Positions 26,427 through 33,981 of a stretch of DNA of 64,000 bases are shown here, in pieces. The notes below the pieces were generated by a model. The model made no database searches, was not told the DNA's origin, and saw only the letters and a program-made list of their open reading frames with translations. This stretch comes from Streptomyces ochraceiscleroticus (GTDB taxonomy: Bacteria > Actinomycetota > Actinomycetes > Streptomycetales > Streptomycetaceae), in NCBI RefSeq assembly GCF_000720485.1, contig NZ_JOAX01000018.1:90824-154823 (forward strand). Direction: 5' to 3'. Within the stretch, counting starts at the first letter, position 1. Each line of letters starts with the position of its first letter. A program made the position numbers and the translations under genes.

Positions 26427-27746
26427 GTGCCATCACGTACACCTTCTCAGCCGCGGGTCGCGGTGCTCGCCGACTCGGACACCCGGTGGAAATGGGGCGC
26501 CCTCACGGCGCACCGTCTCCAGCCCGGCTGCCGGCTCGACGGCTTTCTGCTCCGCGGCCGCGCCACGCCCACGGTCCGCCAGCTCGACGAGGTCGGGGCC
26601 CGGGCGGACGCGCTGCGCGAGATCCGCGGGGTCGACTTCGTACGGTCCGTCGACCGTACCGGCTACGACGTGGTCCTGCTGTCCTGCGTGGGCGGCGCGG
26701 TGCAGGCGATGCTGCACGGCCTGGCCCGCGCCTGGGAGGGCAGCGCCCGCCGCCCCGTCGTCGTCACCGGCTACGTCGGCGTGGTCTACGAGAAGCTCGC
26801 CGACGGGCTGCTGCTGCGGCACGGCGCCGACGTGGTGCTCGCCAACTCCGGCCACGACGCGGACCGCTTCCGCGCGGTCTACCGGGGCGTCAACGCGGAC
26901 GAGCGCAGCGTCGTGGAGTGCGCGCTGCCCTTCCTGGGCGGCGCCCGCCACGAAGGCGGCAGCGAGGTACGCACCGTCGTCTTCGCCGTCCAGCCCTCCG
27001 TGCCCGACAACCGCAACGACCGCGCCTACCTGCTGCGCCGCGCCGCCGAGCACGCCCGCCGGCACCCCGCCCGCGAGGTGCTGATCAAGCTCCGCAGCAA
27101 GCCGGGCGAGCACACCACGCACATCGAGGAACTGCCGTACCAGAAGATCGCGGCGCGGGTCCCCGGCGGCCTGCCCGCCAACTGCCGCCTGGTGTACGGG
27201 AACATGGGCGAGGTCCTGGACCGCACCGACCTGATGGTCACGGTCTCCTCGACCGCCGCGCTGGAGTCCCTGCACCGCGGCGTCCCCACCGCCGTCCTCA
27301 CCGACCTCGGCATCCGCGAGGCGCTCGGCAACCACCACTTCCTCGGCTCCGGCTGCCTGGCCTCGTGGGACGAGCTGGACGCCGGGTATCTGCCCGAGCC
27401 GGACCCGGAGTGGCTGGCCCGCCAGGGCGTCTGCGCCGACGGCTCGTACGAGAACGCCTTCGACGCGGCCCGCGCCCGCGTCACCGAGCTGCGCGAGGCC
27501 GACGCGCTGCCGCCGCTCGCCCCGTACTACACGCCCCGCACGGCCCCCGGCTATCTGCCCGGCATCCTCGCCCGGCACGGCCTGGACGCGAGGGGCGAGC
27601 CGCTGCCCGGCTACACCGCCGAGGCCGCGGAGCCGACGGGACTGCGCCGGATGGCCCGCGACACCGTCCGCGAGGCGGCGCGCGGCGCCTACCGGCACGG
27701 CGTCCAGCGCGTCGCCCCCGCCATCCGCCGCTGGGGCCAGCTGTGA
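26427..27746 (+). CDS. DUF6716-type putative glycosyltransferase
   Basis: 439 residues. Starts PSQPRVAVLADSDTRWKWG, then VVVTGYVGVVYEKLADGLLL, and near the C-terminal half VLIKLRSKPGEHTTH and VTVSSTAALESLHRGVP. The last two segments match the HP-like and S-S/T motifs of polysialyltransferase/CDP-glycerol-type GT-B enzymes, so a transferase role in the glycan cluster is likely. GTG 26427 has no ribosome-binding site, but TAGCGT ends 7 bases before it, so a leaderless transcript is possible. neuA follows 35 bp later. Confidence 0.7.
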   Translation: MPSRTPSQPRVAVLADSDTRWKWGALTAHRLQPGCRLDGFLLRGRATPTVRQLDEVGARADALREIRGVDFVRSVDRTGYDVVLLSCVGGAVQAMLHGLARAWEGSARRPVVVTGYVGVVYEKLADGLLLRHGADVVLANSGHDADRFRAVYRGVNADERSVVECALPFLGGARHEGGSEVRTVVFAVQPSVPDNRNDRAYLLRRAAEHARRHPAREVLIKLRSKPGEHTTHIEELPYQKIAARVPGGLPANCRLVYGNMGEVLDRTDLMVTVSSTAALESLHRGVPTAVLTDLGIREALGNHHFLGSGCLASWDELDAGYLPEPDPEWLARQGVCADGSYENAFDAARARVTELREADALPPLAPYYTPRTAPGYLPGILARHGLDARGEPLPGYTAEAAEPTGLRRMARDTVREAARGAYRHGVQRVAPAIRRWGQL

Positions 27747-27781
27747 ACTCCCCCTCTACCGGTCTCCGGAAGGAGCCTGAG

Positions 27782-29053
27782 ATGCCGCAGACCGACCGGC
27801 CCACCGTGGTGGCCGTCATCCCCGCCAGAGGCGGATCGAAGGGCGTGCCCGCCAAGAACCTGGCCGCCGTCGGCGGCGTGCCGCTGGTGGCCCGCGCCGT
27901 GCGCGAGTGCCTGGCGTCCCGCCTGATCACGGATGTCGTGGTCTCCACGGACGACGACGCGATCGCCGCGACGGCACGCGGCGCGGGCGCCGTGATCGTC
28001 CGCCGCCCCGGCGCCATCGCCGGCGACACCGCCACCAGCGAGGCCGCCGTCCTGCACGCCATGGACGCGTACGAGACCGAGCACGGCACCGCCGTCGACG
28101 CGGTCCTCCTCGTCCAGTGCACCAGCCCCTTCCTCGCCCGCGAGGACATCGACGGCGTCGCGTCCGCGGTCGTCGAGCAGGGCGCCGACTCCGCGCTGAC
28201 CGTCGCCCCCTTCCACGGCTTCGTGTGGCGGGACGCGGCGGACGATTCGGACGCCGCGGCCCGGACCACCGGCACCCGCAGCGCCGAGGGCGGCGCGGCG
28301 ACCGTGACCACCGTCGGGACCGAGGCGGGCGGCTACGGCGTCAACCACGACAAGTCCTTCCGGCCGCGCCGCCAGGACCGCCCCCAGGACCTCCTGGAGA
28401 CCGGCGCCGCGTACGCCATGGACGCGGCCGGCTTCCGCACCGCGGGCCACCGCTTCTTCGGCCGTACCGAACTCGTGCGCACCGACCCGGCCCGCGTGCT
28501 GGAGGTCGACGACCCGCACGACCTGGCCCGCGCCCGCGCCCTCGCGCCCCTGCTGGACGGCCCACGGCCGGGCGCCCTGCCGACCCGCGACGACATCGAC
28601 GCGGTCGTCATCGACTTCGACGGCACCCAGACCGACGACAGGGTGCTGATCGACTCCGACGGACGGGAGATCGTCGCCGTGCACCGCGGCGACGGCCTGG
28701 GCATCGCCGCTCTGCGCAAGGCGGAGCTGAAGATGCTCATCCTGTCCACGGAACAGAACCCGGTCGTCGCCGCCCGGGCCAGGAAGCTCAAGATCCCGGT
28801 CCTGCACGGCATCGACCGCAAGGACCTCGCGCTCAAGCAGTGGTGCGAGGACCAGGGCATCGCGCCGGAGCGCGTGCTCTACGTCGGCAACGACGTCAAC
28901 GACCTCCCGTGCTTCGGCCTCGTCGGCTGGCCCGTGGCGGTCTCCAGTGCACACGACGTCGTGCGTGGCGCTGCACGCGCCGTCACCTCGACTCCCGGAG
29001 GAAACGGCGCGATCCGCGAGATCGCCTCGTGGATCCTCGGCCCGTCTCTCTGA
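27782..29053 (+). CDS. neuA: CMP-nonulosonate synthetase fused to HAD phosphatase
   Basis: 423 residues with two domains. The N-terminal 240 residues or so are an acylneuraminate/Kdn cytidylyltransferase: VAVIPARGGSKGVPAKN binds CTP, then STDDDAIAATA and LLVQCTSPFL. The C-terminal 150 residues are a HAD phosphatase of the KDO-8-phosphate type (VVIDFDGTQTDD nucleophile motif, ILSTEQNP, VGNDVNDLPC). The fusion could dephosphorylate a nonulosonate 9-phosphate and then activate it with CTP. Vertebrate CMP-sialate synthetases carry a similar C-domain. ATG 27782 has AAGGAG 6 bases upstream. It precedes neuB, so pathway order is clear, but whether the sugar is Kdn or a sialic acid cannot be read from sequence. 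Confidence 0.88.
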   Translation: MPQTDRPTVVAVIPARGGSKGVPAKNLAAVGGVPLVARAVRECLASRLITDVVVSTDDDAIAATARGAGAVIVRRPGAIAGDTATSEAAVLHAMDAYETEHGTAVDAVLLVQCTSPFLAREDIDGVASAVVEQGADSALTVAPFHGFVWRDAADDSDAAARTTGTRSAEGGAATVTTVGTEAGGYGVNHDKSFRPRRQDRPQDLLETGAAYAMDAAGFRTAGHRFFGRTELVRTDPARVLEVDDPHDLARARALAPLLDGPRPGALPTRDDIDAVVIDFDGTQTDDRVLIDSDGREIVAVHRGDGLGIAALRKAELKMLILSTEQNPVVAARARKLKIPVLHGIDRKDLALKQWCEDQGIAPERVLYVGNDVNDLPCFGLVGWPVAVSSAHDVVRGAARAVTSTPGGNGAIREIASWILGPSL

Positions 29054-29109
29054 GCCGCACCCACCACCCGTAGCCCAGAGAACCCCTAATGAAGAAGGAA
29101 CTCTCCAAG

Positions 29110-30048
29110 ATGACCAGCAACAACCGCGTTCGCACCATCGGTGACCGCCTCGTCGGCCCCGGCCACCCCGTCTACGTCACCGGTGAAATCGGCATCAACC
29201 ACAACGGCGACCTGGAGAACGCGTTCGCGCTGATCGACGCCGCCGCGGACGCCGGCTGCGACGCCGTGAAGTTCCAGAAGCGCACCCCCGAGGTCTGCAC
29301 CCCGCGCGACCAGTGGGAGATCGAGCGCGACACCCCCTGGGGCCGGATGACCTACATCGACTACCGCCACCGCGTGGAGTTCGACGAGGACGGCTACCGC
29401 GCCATCGCGGACTACTGCAAGAAGCGCAACATCCACTGGTTCGCCTCTCCGTGGGACGTCGAGTCGGTCGCCTTCCTGGAGAAGTTCGAGGTCCCGGCCT
29501 ACAAGGTGGCCTCCGCCTCGCTGACCGACGACGAGCTGCTGAAGGCCATGCGCGCCACCGGCCGTACGGTCATCCTCTCCACCGGCATGTCCACCCCGAA
29601 GCAGATCCGCCACGCGGTCGAGGTCCTGGGCAGCGACAACATCCTGCTCTGCCACGCCACCAGCACCTACCCGGCCAAGGCCGAGGAGCTGAACCTGCGG
29701 ATGATCAACACCCTGCAGGACGAGTACCCGAACGTCCCGATCGGCTACTCCGGCCACGAGACCGGCCTGCAGACCACCCTCGCCGCCGTCGCCCTCGGCG
29801 CCACCTTCGTCGAGCGCCACATCACCCTGGACCGCGCCATGTGGGGCTCGGACCAGGCGGCCTCCGTCGAGCCGGGCGGCCTGACCCGCCTGGTCCGTGA
29901 CATCCGCACCATCGAGGAGTCCCTCGGTGACGGCGTCAAGAAGGTGTACGAGAGCGAGCTCGGCCCGATGAAGAAGCTCCGCCGCGTCGCGGGCGTCGTC
30001 GCCGAGACCGAGGCCGCCGAGGCCGACCGCGAGCCGGTCTCGGTCTGA
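29110..30048 (+). CDS. neuB: N-acetylneuraminate/Kdn synthase, NeuB family
   Basis: 312 residues. It condenses phosphoenolpyruvate with a hexose (ManNAc, mannose or its 6-phosphate) to a nine-carbon sugar acid. NeuB motifs are present: YVTGEIGINHNGDLENAF, CDAVKFQKRTPE, ASPWDVESVAFLE, ILSTGMSTPKQI and GYSGHETGLQTT, and VERHITLDRAMWGSDQAASV covers metal and substrate residues. The C-terminal antifreeze-like SAF domain of ordinary NeuB (about 60 residues) is missing: the protein ends soon after KKVYESELGPMKKLRR. ATG 29110 has GAAGGAA 9 bases upstream; ATG 29089 would add seven residues. Confidence 0.88.
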   Translation: MTSNNRVRTIGDRLVGPGHPVYVTGEIGINHNGDLENAFALIDAAADAGCDAVKFQKRTPEVCTPRDQWEIERDTPWGRMTYIDYRHRVEFDEDGYRAIADYCKKRNIHWFASPWDVESVAFLEKFEVPAYKVASASLTDDELLKAMRATGRTVILSTGMSTPKQIRHAVEVLGSDNILLCHATSTYPAKAEELNLRMINTLQDEYPNVPIGYSGHETGLQTTLAAVALGATFVERHITLDRAMWGSDQAASVEPGGLTRLVRDIRTIEESLGDGVKKVYESELGPMKKLRRVAGVVAETEAAEADREPVSV

Positions 30049-30068
30049 GCAGAGAGCACGACGACACC

Positions 30069-31289
30069 GTGAGCGCAGCAGACGGGGCCCAGCGCCCTGT
30101 TACCGCGGCCGGACGTGGGGGTCCGGCCGCGGGGACGGCCGGGCGTGGAGGCCCGGCTGCGGAGCCGGCCGGGCGCCCTGACTCCCGCAGGACGGCCGGC
30201 CGCCGCGGGCGGGCGTCCCGGCGGAACTCGGACGCCGCCGGGTCGACCCTCGCCTTCGTCGAGAGCCCTGTGCAGCTGCTCAACGTCCTGGAATGGGTGT
30301 ACACCGAGCAAGCGGTACAGGCCGGCGCCGTCACCGTCGTCGTGCTCTCCCCGCACGACCCGATGACCCGCGGCCAGCTCCGCCGGATGGCGGAGCTGGC
30401 CCGGGACGAGGGCTGCACGGTCCGCTGGGAGGAGGCGCGCGGCGGCGCGGCCGCCCCCCTGCGGACCATCGGGGGCCTGACCCCGCTGCTGCGCCGCGCC
30501 CGCCGCATCGTCATCGGCGACCCCTTCTCGCGCTACGTCCAGCTCCTGCTGACGCTGGCCCGCGCCCGGGACCTCGTCGTGGTCGACGACGGCACCGCGA
30601 CCATGGAGTTCATCTCCCAGCTCGCGCGCGGCGAGCGGCTGGTGCGCTGGCACCGCAGCGGCGGCAGCCGGGGCCCGCGCGACCTCGTCTTCGCGCCGTT
30701 CTCCGCCACCGCACGCCGCCGGCTCACCCCCGTACCCGACAGCGACCGCCGTACGGTCGGTGTCTTCTCTTCGATGCCCGTCGAGCCCCCGCCGGGCGTG
30801 ACGGTCACCGCCAACGACTTCGCCTGGACCCGGGCCCGCTTCGGCCCGCCCCGGCTCACCCGCGGCACCGACATCGTCGGCACCTCCCTCGTGGAGACCG
30901 GCGTCGTCGACCCGGACCACTACCTCGCGGCCGTCCGCGCCCTGGCCCGTACGCACGGCGCCACCCGCTACTTCGCGCACCGCAGGGAGAGCGCCGAGAA
31001 GCTGCACGCGCTGGCCGCGGCCACCGGCCTGGAGATCGTCCGGCCCGACCTGCCGCTCGAACTGATCGCCCGGCGCGGCCCGATCGGCCGCACGATCCTC
31101 AGCTTCCCGTCCACCGTGGTGCACACCCTGCCGCTCGCCCTCGTCGGCACGGGCGTGAAGGTCGCGGTGTGCGACGTGGACCCCGCCTGGCTCACCACCA
31201 AGGCGTCCCCGCGCGCGCAGGGATTCCTCTCCGGCGTCACCGGCACCGCCCGTGACGTGCAGCGACTCACCTACGCGGGGAGCTTCTGA
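30069..31289 (+). CDS. Sialyltransferase-like (GT52/polysialyltransferase-type) protein
   Basis: 406 residues. The folded part starts at about residue 58 (STLAFVESPVQLLNVLEWVY), resembling the SPxQLLN start of bacterial GT52 and related sialyltransferases. VVVDDGTATMEFI is the acidic-D-G motif, ATRYFAHRRES the H-R-E segment and ILSFPSTVVHTLPLALVG the Ser/Thr donor motif. It probably uses the CMP-sugar made by NeuA/NeuB just upstream. The first 55 residues are Gly/Pro/Arg/Ala-rich with a doubled GRGGPAA unit, and GTG 30069 has only a weak ribosome-binding site, so the true N-terminus is unsure. Last gene of the plus-strand half of the cluster. Confidence 0.72.
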   Translation: MSAADGAQRPVTAAGRGGPAAGTAGRGGPAAEPAGRPDSRRTAGRRGRASRRNSDAAGSTLAFVESPVQLLNVLEWVYTEQAVQAGAVTVVVLSPHDPMTRGQLRRMAELARDEGCTVRWEEARGGAAAPLRTIGGLTPLLRRARRIVIGDPFSRYVQLLLTLARARDLVVVDDGTATMEFISQLARGERLVRWHRSGGSRGPRDLVFAPFSATARRRLTPVPDSDRRTVGVFSSMPVEPPPGVTVTANDFAWTRARFGPPRLTRGTDIVGTSLVETGVVDPDHYLAAVRALARTHGATRYFAHRRESAEKLHALAAATGLEIVRPDLPLELIARRGPIGRTILSFPSTVVHTLPLALVGTGVKVAVCDVDPAWLTTKASPRAQGFLSGVTGTARDVQRLTYAGSF

Positions 31290-31485
31290 CGGCCTGCGGC
31301 CCGGCGCCGGGGCCGGCCTCGCGGACACGGTCGGGGTTTGGGATTCGCCGATACGTGAAACCCTTGGTCATACCCCCTCGATGACCTGTCCATGCGCCGG
31401 GCGGCCTAGATTGTCTTCCCCTAACGGGCTGAACTTTTGTTGATCGACGGACAGTTGCCCCGCTCGGCCCCGTAACCTTCAGCGG

Positions 31486-32736
31486 GTGAACCAACTGATG
31501 TCCCGCGGACCCGAAGCCGATGCCAGCCCCGTACACGGTTCCCTGCCCGGAGCGCTCACCGAGGACTTGCGCGCCGAACTCATCGCCTTCCGGCGGGACT
31601 TGCACATGCATCCGGAGCTGGGGAACCAGGAGTTCCGGACCACAGCGGCGCTGCGGGCGCGGCTGGAGAAGGCCGGCCTCGCCCCACGGGTGCTGGACAC
31701 CGGTACGGGGCTGATCTGCGACATCGGCAGGGACCCCGGTACGACACCGGCCGCCGGGCGCCCCATGCTCGCGCTGCGGGCCGACATCGACGCGCTGCCC
31801 ATCCCGGACACCAAGACCGTCGACTACCGCTCCACGGTGCCCGACCGCGCCCACGCCTGCGGCCACGACGTGCACACCACCGTCGTGCTCGGCGCCGGGC
31901 TGGTACTGGCCGACCTCGCGGCCCAGGGCCTGCTGCCAGGGCCCGTACGGCTGCTGTTCCAGCCCGCCGAGGAGGTGCTGCCCGGCGGCGCCACCGACGC
32001 GATCGACTGCGGCGTCCTGGAGGGCGTCGGCCGCATCCTCGCGGTGCACTGCGACCCGAAGGTCGAGGTGGGCCGGATCGGGCTGCGGACCGGCGCGATC
32101 ACCTCCGCCTGCGACCGGCTGGAGGTCGCGCTGGAGGGCCCCGGCGGCCACACGGCCCGCCCGCACCTGACCACCGACCTGGTCACCGCCGCGGCGCGGG
32201 TCGCCGTCGACGTGCCCTCGCTGATCGCCCGCCGGGTCGACGCCCGCGCCGGGCTCGCCGTGACCTGGGGCCGCCTGGAGACCGGGCACGCGTGCAACGT
32301 CATCCCGCAGCGCGCCGAGCTGTCCGGCACGGTCCGCTGCCTGGACCTGGAAGCCTGGCGGCAGGCACCGGACCTGGTCTACGCCGCGATCGACGAGATC
32401 GCCACGCTGCACCGCGCCAAGTCCCAGATCACGTACGTGCGCGGAGTCCCGCCGGTGGTCAACGAGCCGATGACCACCTCGCTGCTGCAGAACGCCATGG
32501 CGGCCCGCCGCGGCCCCGAGTCGGTGGAGGACACCGAGCAGTCCCTGGGCGGCGAGGACTTCTCCTGGTACCTGGAGAAGGTGCCGGGCGCGATGGCGCG
32601 GCTGGGCGTGAAGCCGGTCGGCGACCCGACCGGACGCGACCTGCACCAGGGCGATTTCGACGTGGACGAAGAGGCGATCCGGGTGGGCGTGGAGCTGTTC
32701 ACCGCCGCCGCGCTGCTCGACCGCAACGCGCTGTAG
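31486..32736 (+). CDS. M20-family amidohydrolase
   Basis: 416 residues, M20D peptidase/aminoacylase type. LIAFRRDLHMHPELGNQEF starts the domain. LRADIDALPI and AHACGHDVHTTVVLG carry metal ligands, LLFQPAEEVLPGG the catalytic glutamates, and GGEDFSWYLE a C-terminal metal ligand. A dimerisation domain is inserted around 190-300. It should hydrolyse an N-acyl amino acid or small amide in the cytosol; the substrate is not evident. GTG 31486 and ATG 31498 are both possible. It stands alone, 196 bp after the glycan cluster and 132 bp before the BMP transporter. Confidence 0.88.
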   Translation: MNQLMSRGPEADASPVHGSLPGALTEDLRAELIAFRRDLHMHPELGNQEFRTTAALRARLEKAGLAPRVLDTGTGLICDIGRDPGTTPAAGRPMLALRADIDALPIPDTKTVDYRSTVPDRAHACGHDVHTTVVLGAGLVLADLAAQGLLPGPVRLLFQPAEEVLPGGATDAIDCGVLEGVGRILAVHCDPKVEVGRIGLRTGAITSACDRLEVALEGPGGHTARPHLTTDLVTAAARVAVDVPSLIARRVDARAGLAVTWGRLETGHACNVIPQRAELSGTVRCLDLEAWRQAPDLVYAAIDEIATLHRAKSQITYVRGVPPVVNEPMTTSLLQNAMAARRGPESVEDTEQSLGGEDFSWYLEKVPGAMARLGVKPVGDPTGRDLHQGDFDVDEEAIRVGVELFTAAALLDRNAL

Positions 32737-32802
32737 ACACAGCCGTCGGCCGCGCTTCGCGACGATCCGATAACGGCTTCCAGACACCCCTTTATCTGGC
32801 AT

Positions 32803-32818
32803 CTACGCGCGTTACGAT
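32803..32818 (+). promoter_or_regulatory. Degenerate nucleoside-regulon operator overlapping the bmp promoter
   Basis: CTACGCGCGTTA (32803-32814) keeps 10 of 12 positions of the palindrome found at add, deoC and pnp. The bases 32813-32818 read TACGAT, a good -10 hexamer, so the site overlaps the promoter. The lipoprotein start is 50 bp downstream. Confidence 0.6.
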
Positions 32819-32868
32819 GCGGCGGAATCAGCGCCGTAGGAGGCGCTACGAGCCGAAGGGGACCCCTC

Positions 32869-33903
32869 GTGCGCCGGGTAACCAAGATCGCTGCCGCGGG
32901 TATAGCCTCCGCGGCCCTCGCCTGTTCGCTGACCGCATGCGGTGAATCCTCCACGGAGGCCGCCGGCAAGGACAAGGGCGTCGGCCTCGCCTTCGACGTC
33001 GGCGGCCGGGACGACCACTCGTTCAATGAGGCGGCCGCCCGCGGCACCGACAAGGCCGTCAAGGAACTGGGCGTGAAGTCCAAGCTGATGACCGCCAAGA
33101 ACGGCGAGACGGAGGCCGACCGCGAGCAGCGGCTCACCTCCCTCGCCGAGGCCGGGTTCAACCCCGTCATCGGCGTCGGCTTCAACTACGGCAACTCCGT
33201 CAACAAGGTCGCCAAGAAGTTCCCCAAGACCACCTTCGCGGTGGTGGACTCCGCGTCCACCGCGAAGAACGTCTACGGCATCAACTTCTCCGAGAACGAG
33301 GGCTCCTACCTCGCCGGCGTCGCCGCGGCCCTGAAGACCAAGACCAAGAAGGTCGGCTTCATCGGCGGCGTGAACAACGCGCTGATCCAGAAGTTCCAGG
33401 CCGGCTTCGAGCAGGGCGTCAAGGACACCGACCCCAAGGTCAAGGTGACCTCGCAGTACCTCTACGCCAACGACGACAAGGGCTTCAACGACCCGGCGGC
33501 CGCCAAGGGCAAGGCCAAGGGCATGCTCGACGACGGCAAGGACGTCATCTACACCGCCGCCGGCCAGTCCGGCGCCGGCTCGATCGAGATGGTCGCCGCC
33601 AAGAAGGGCGCCTGGGCGATCGGCGTGGACTCCGACCAGTACGCGCAGCCGGGCCTGGCCAAGTACAAGGACCACATCCTGACCTCCGTCGTGAAGAACG
33701 TCGACGTGGCGGTCTACGACGTGATCAAGAGCGTCGAGGACGGCAAGCCGCTGCACGGCACCGTCCACCTCACGCTGAAGCAGGACGGCGTCAGCCTGGC
33801 CACCTCCGGCGGCTACATCGACGACCTCAAGGGCGAGCTGGACGCGGCGAAGAAGCGGATCGTCGACGGCAAGGTCAAGGTCGCCGAGAACCCCGCCAAG
33901 TAA
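32869..33903 (+). CDS. BMP-family nucleoside-binding lipoprotein
   Basis: 344 residues. Lipoprotein signal MRRVTKIAAAGIASAALACS then LTAC (lipobox). The PnrA/BMP fold follows: VGLAFDVGGRDDHSFNEAA, FNPVIGVGFNYGNSVNK, VGFIGGVNNALIQKFQAGFE and IGVDSDQYAQPGLAKYK. These proteins capture purine and pyrimidine nucleosides outside the membrane for an ABC importer. GTG 32869 has AAGGGGA upstream. It heads an operon with ATPase, two permeases, cdd and deoA, which supports nucleoside uptake. A hairpin directly after it may raise its level relative to the rest. Confidence 0.93.
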   Translation: MRRVTKIAAAGIASAALACSLTACGESSTEAAGKDKGVGLAFDVGGRDDHSFNEAAARGTDKAVKELGVKSKLMTAKNGETEADREQRLTSLAEAGFNPVIGVGFNYGNSVNKVAKKFPKTTFAVVDSASTAKNVYGINFSENEGSYLAGVAAALKTKTKKVGFIGGVNNALIQKFQAGFEQGVKDTDPKVKVTSQYLYANDDKGFNDPAAAKGKAKGMLDDGKDVIYTAAGQSGAGSIEMVAAKKGAWAIGVDSDQYAQPGLAKYKDHILTSVVKNVDVAVYDVIKSVEDGKPLHGTVHLTLKQDGVSLATSGGYIDDLKGELDAAKKRIVDGKVKVAENPAK

Positions 33904-33923
33904 GAGCTCCACGAGCATGTGTC

Positions 33924-33955
33924 CGAGGGCGGGGCCCTGCACCGCCCCGCCCTCG
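33924..33955 (+). terminator. Partial terminator between lipoprotein and ATPase genes
   Basis: A perfect 12-bp stem (33924-33935 with 33944-33955), 21 bp after the lipoprotein stop. In this position such hairpins commonly trim read-through so that the binding protein exceeds the transporter core. Confidence 0.65.
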
Positions 33956-33981
33956 CTCCTTCTCTCCGAGGAGAGTGCGCC

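Noticed and set aside
29089..29110. ATG 29089 as start of neuB
   Set aside because: The ribosome-binding site GAAGGAA lies after it and serves ATG 29110. Seven residues are in doubt.
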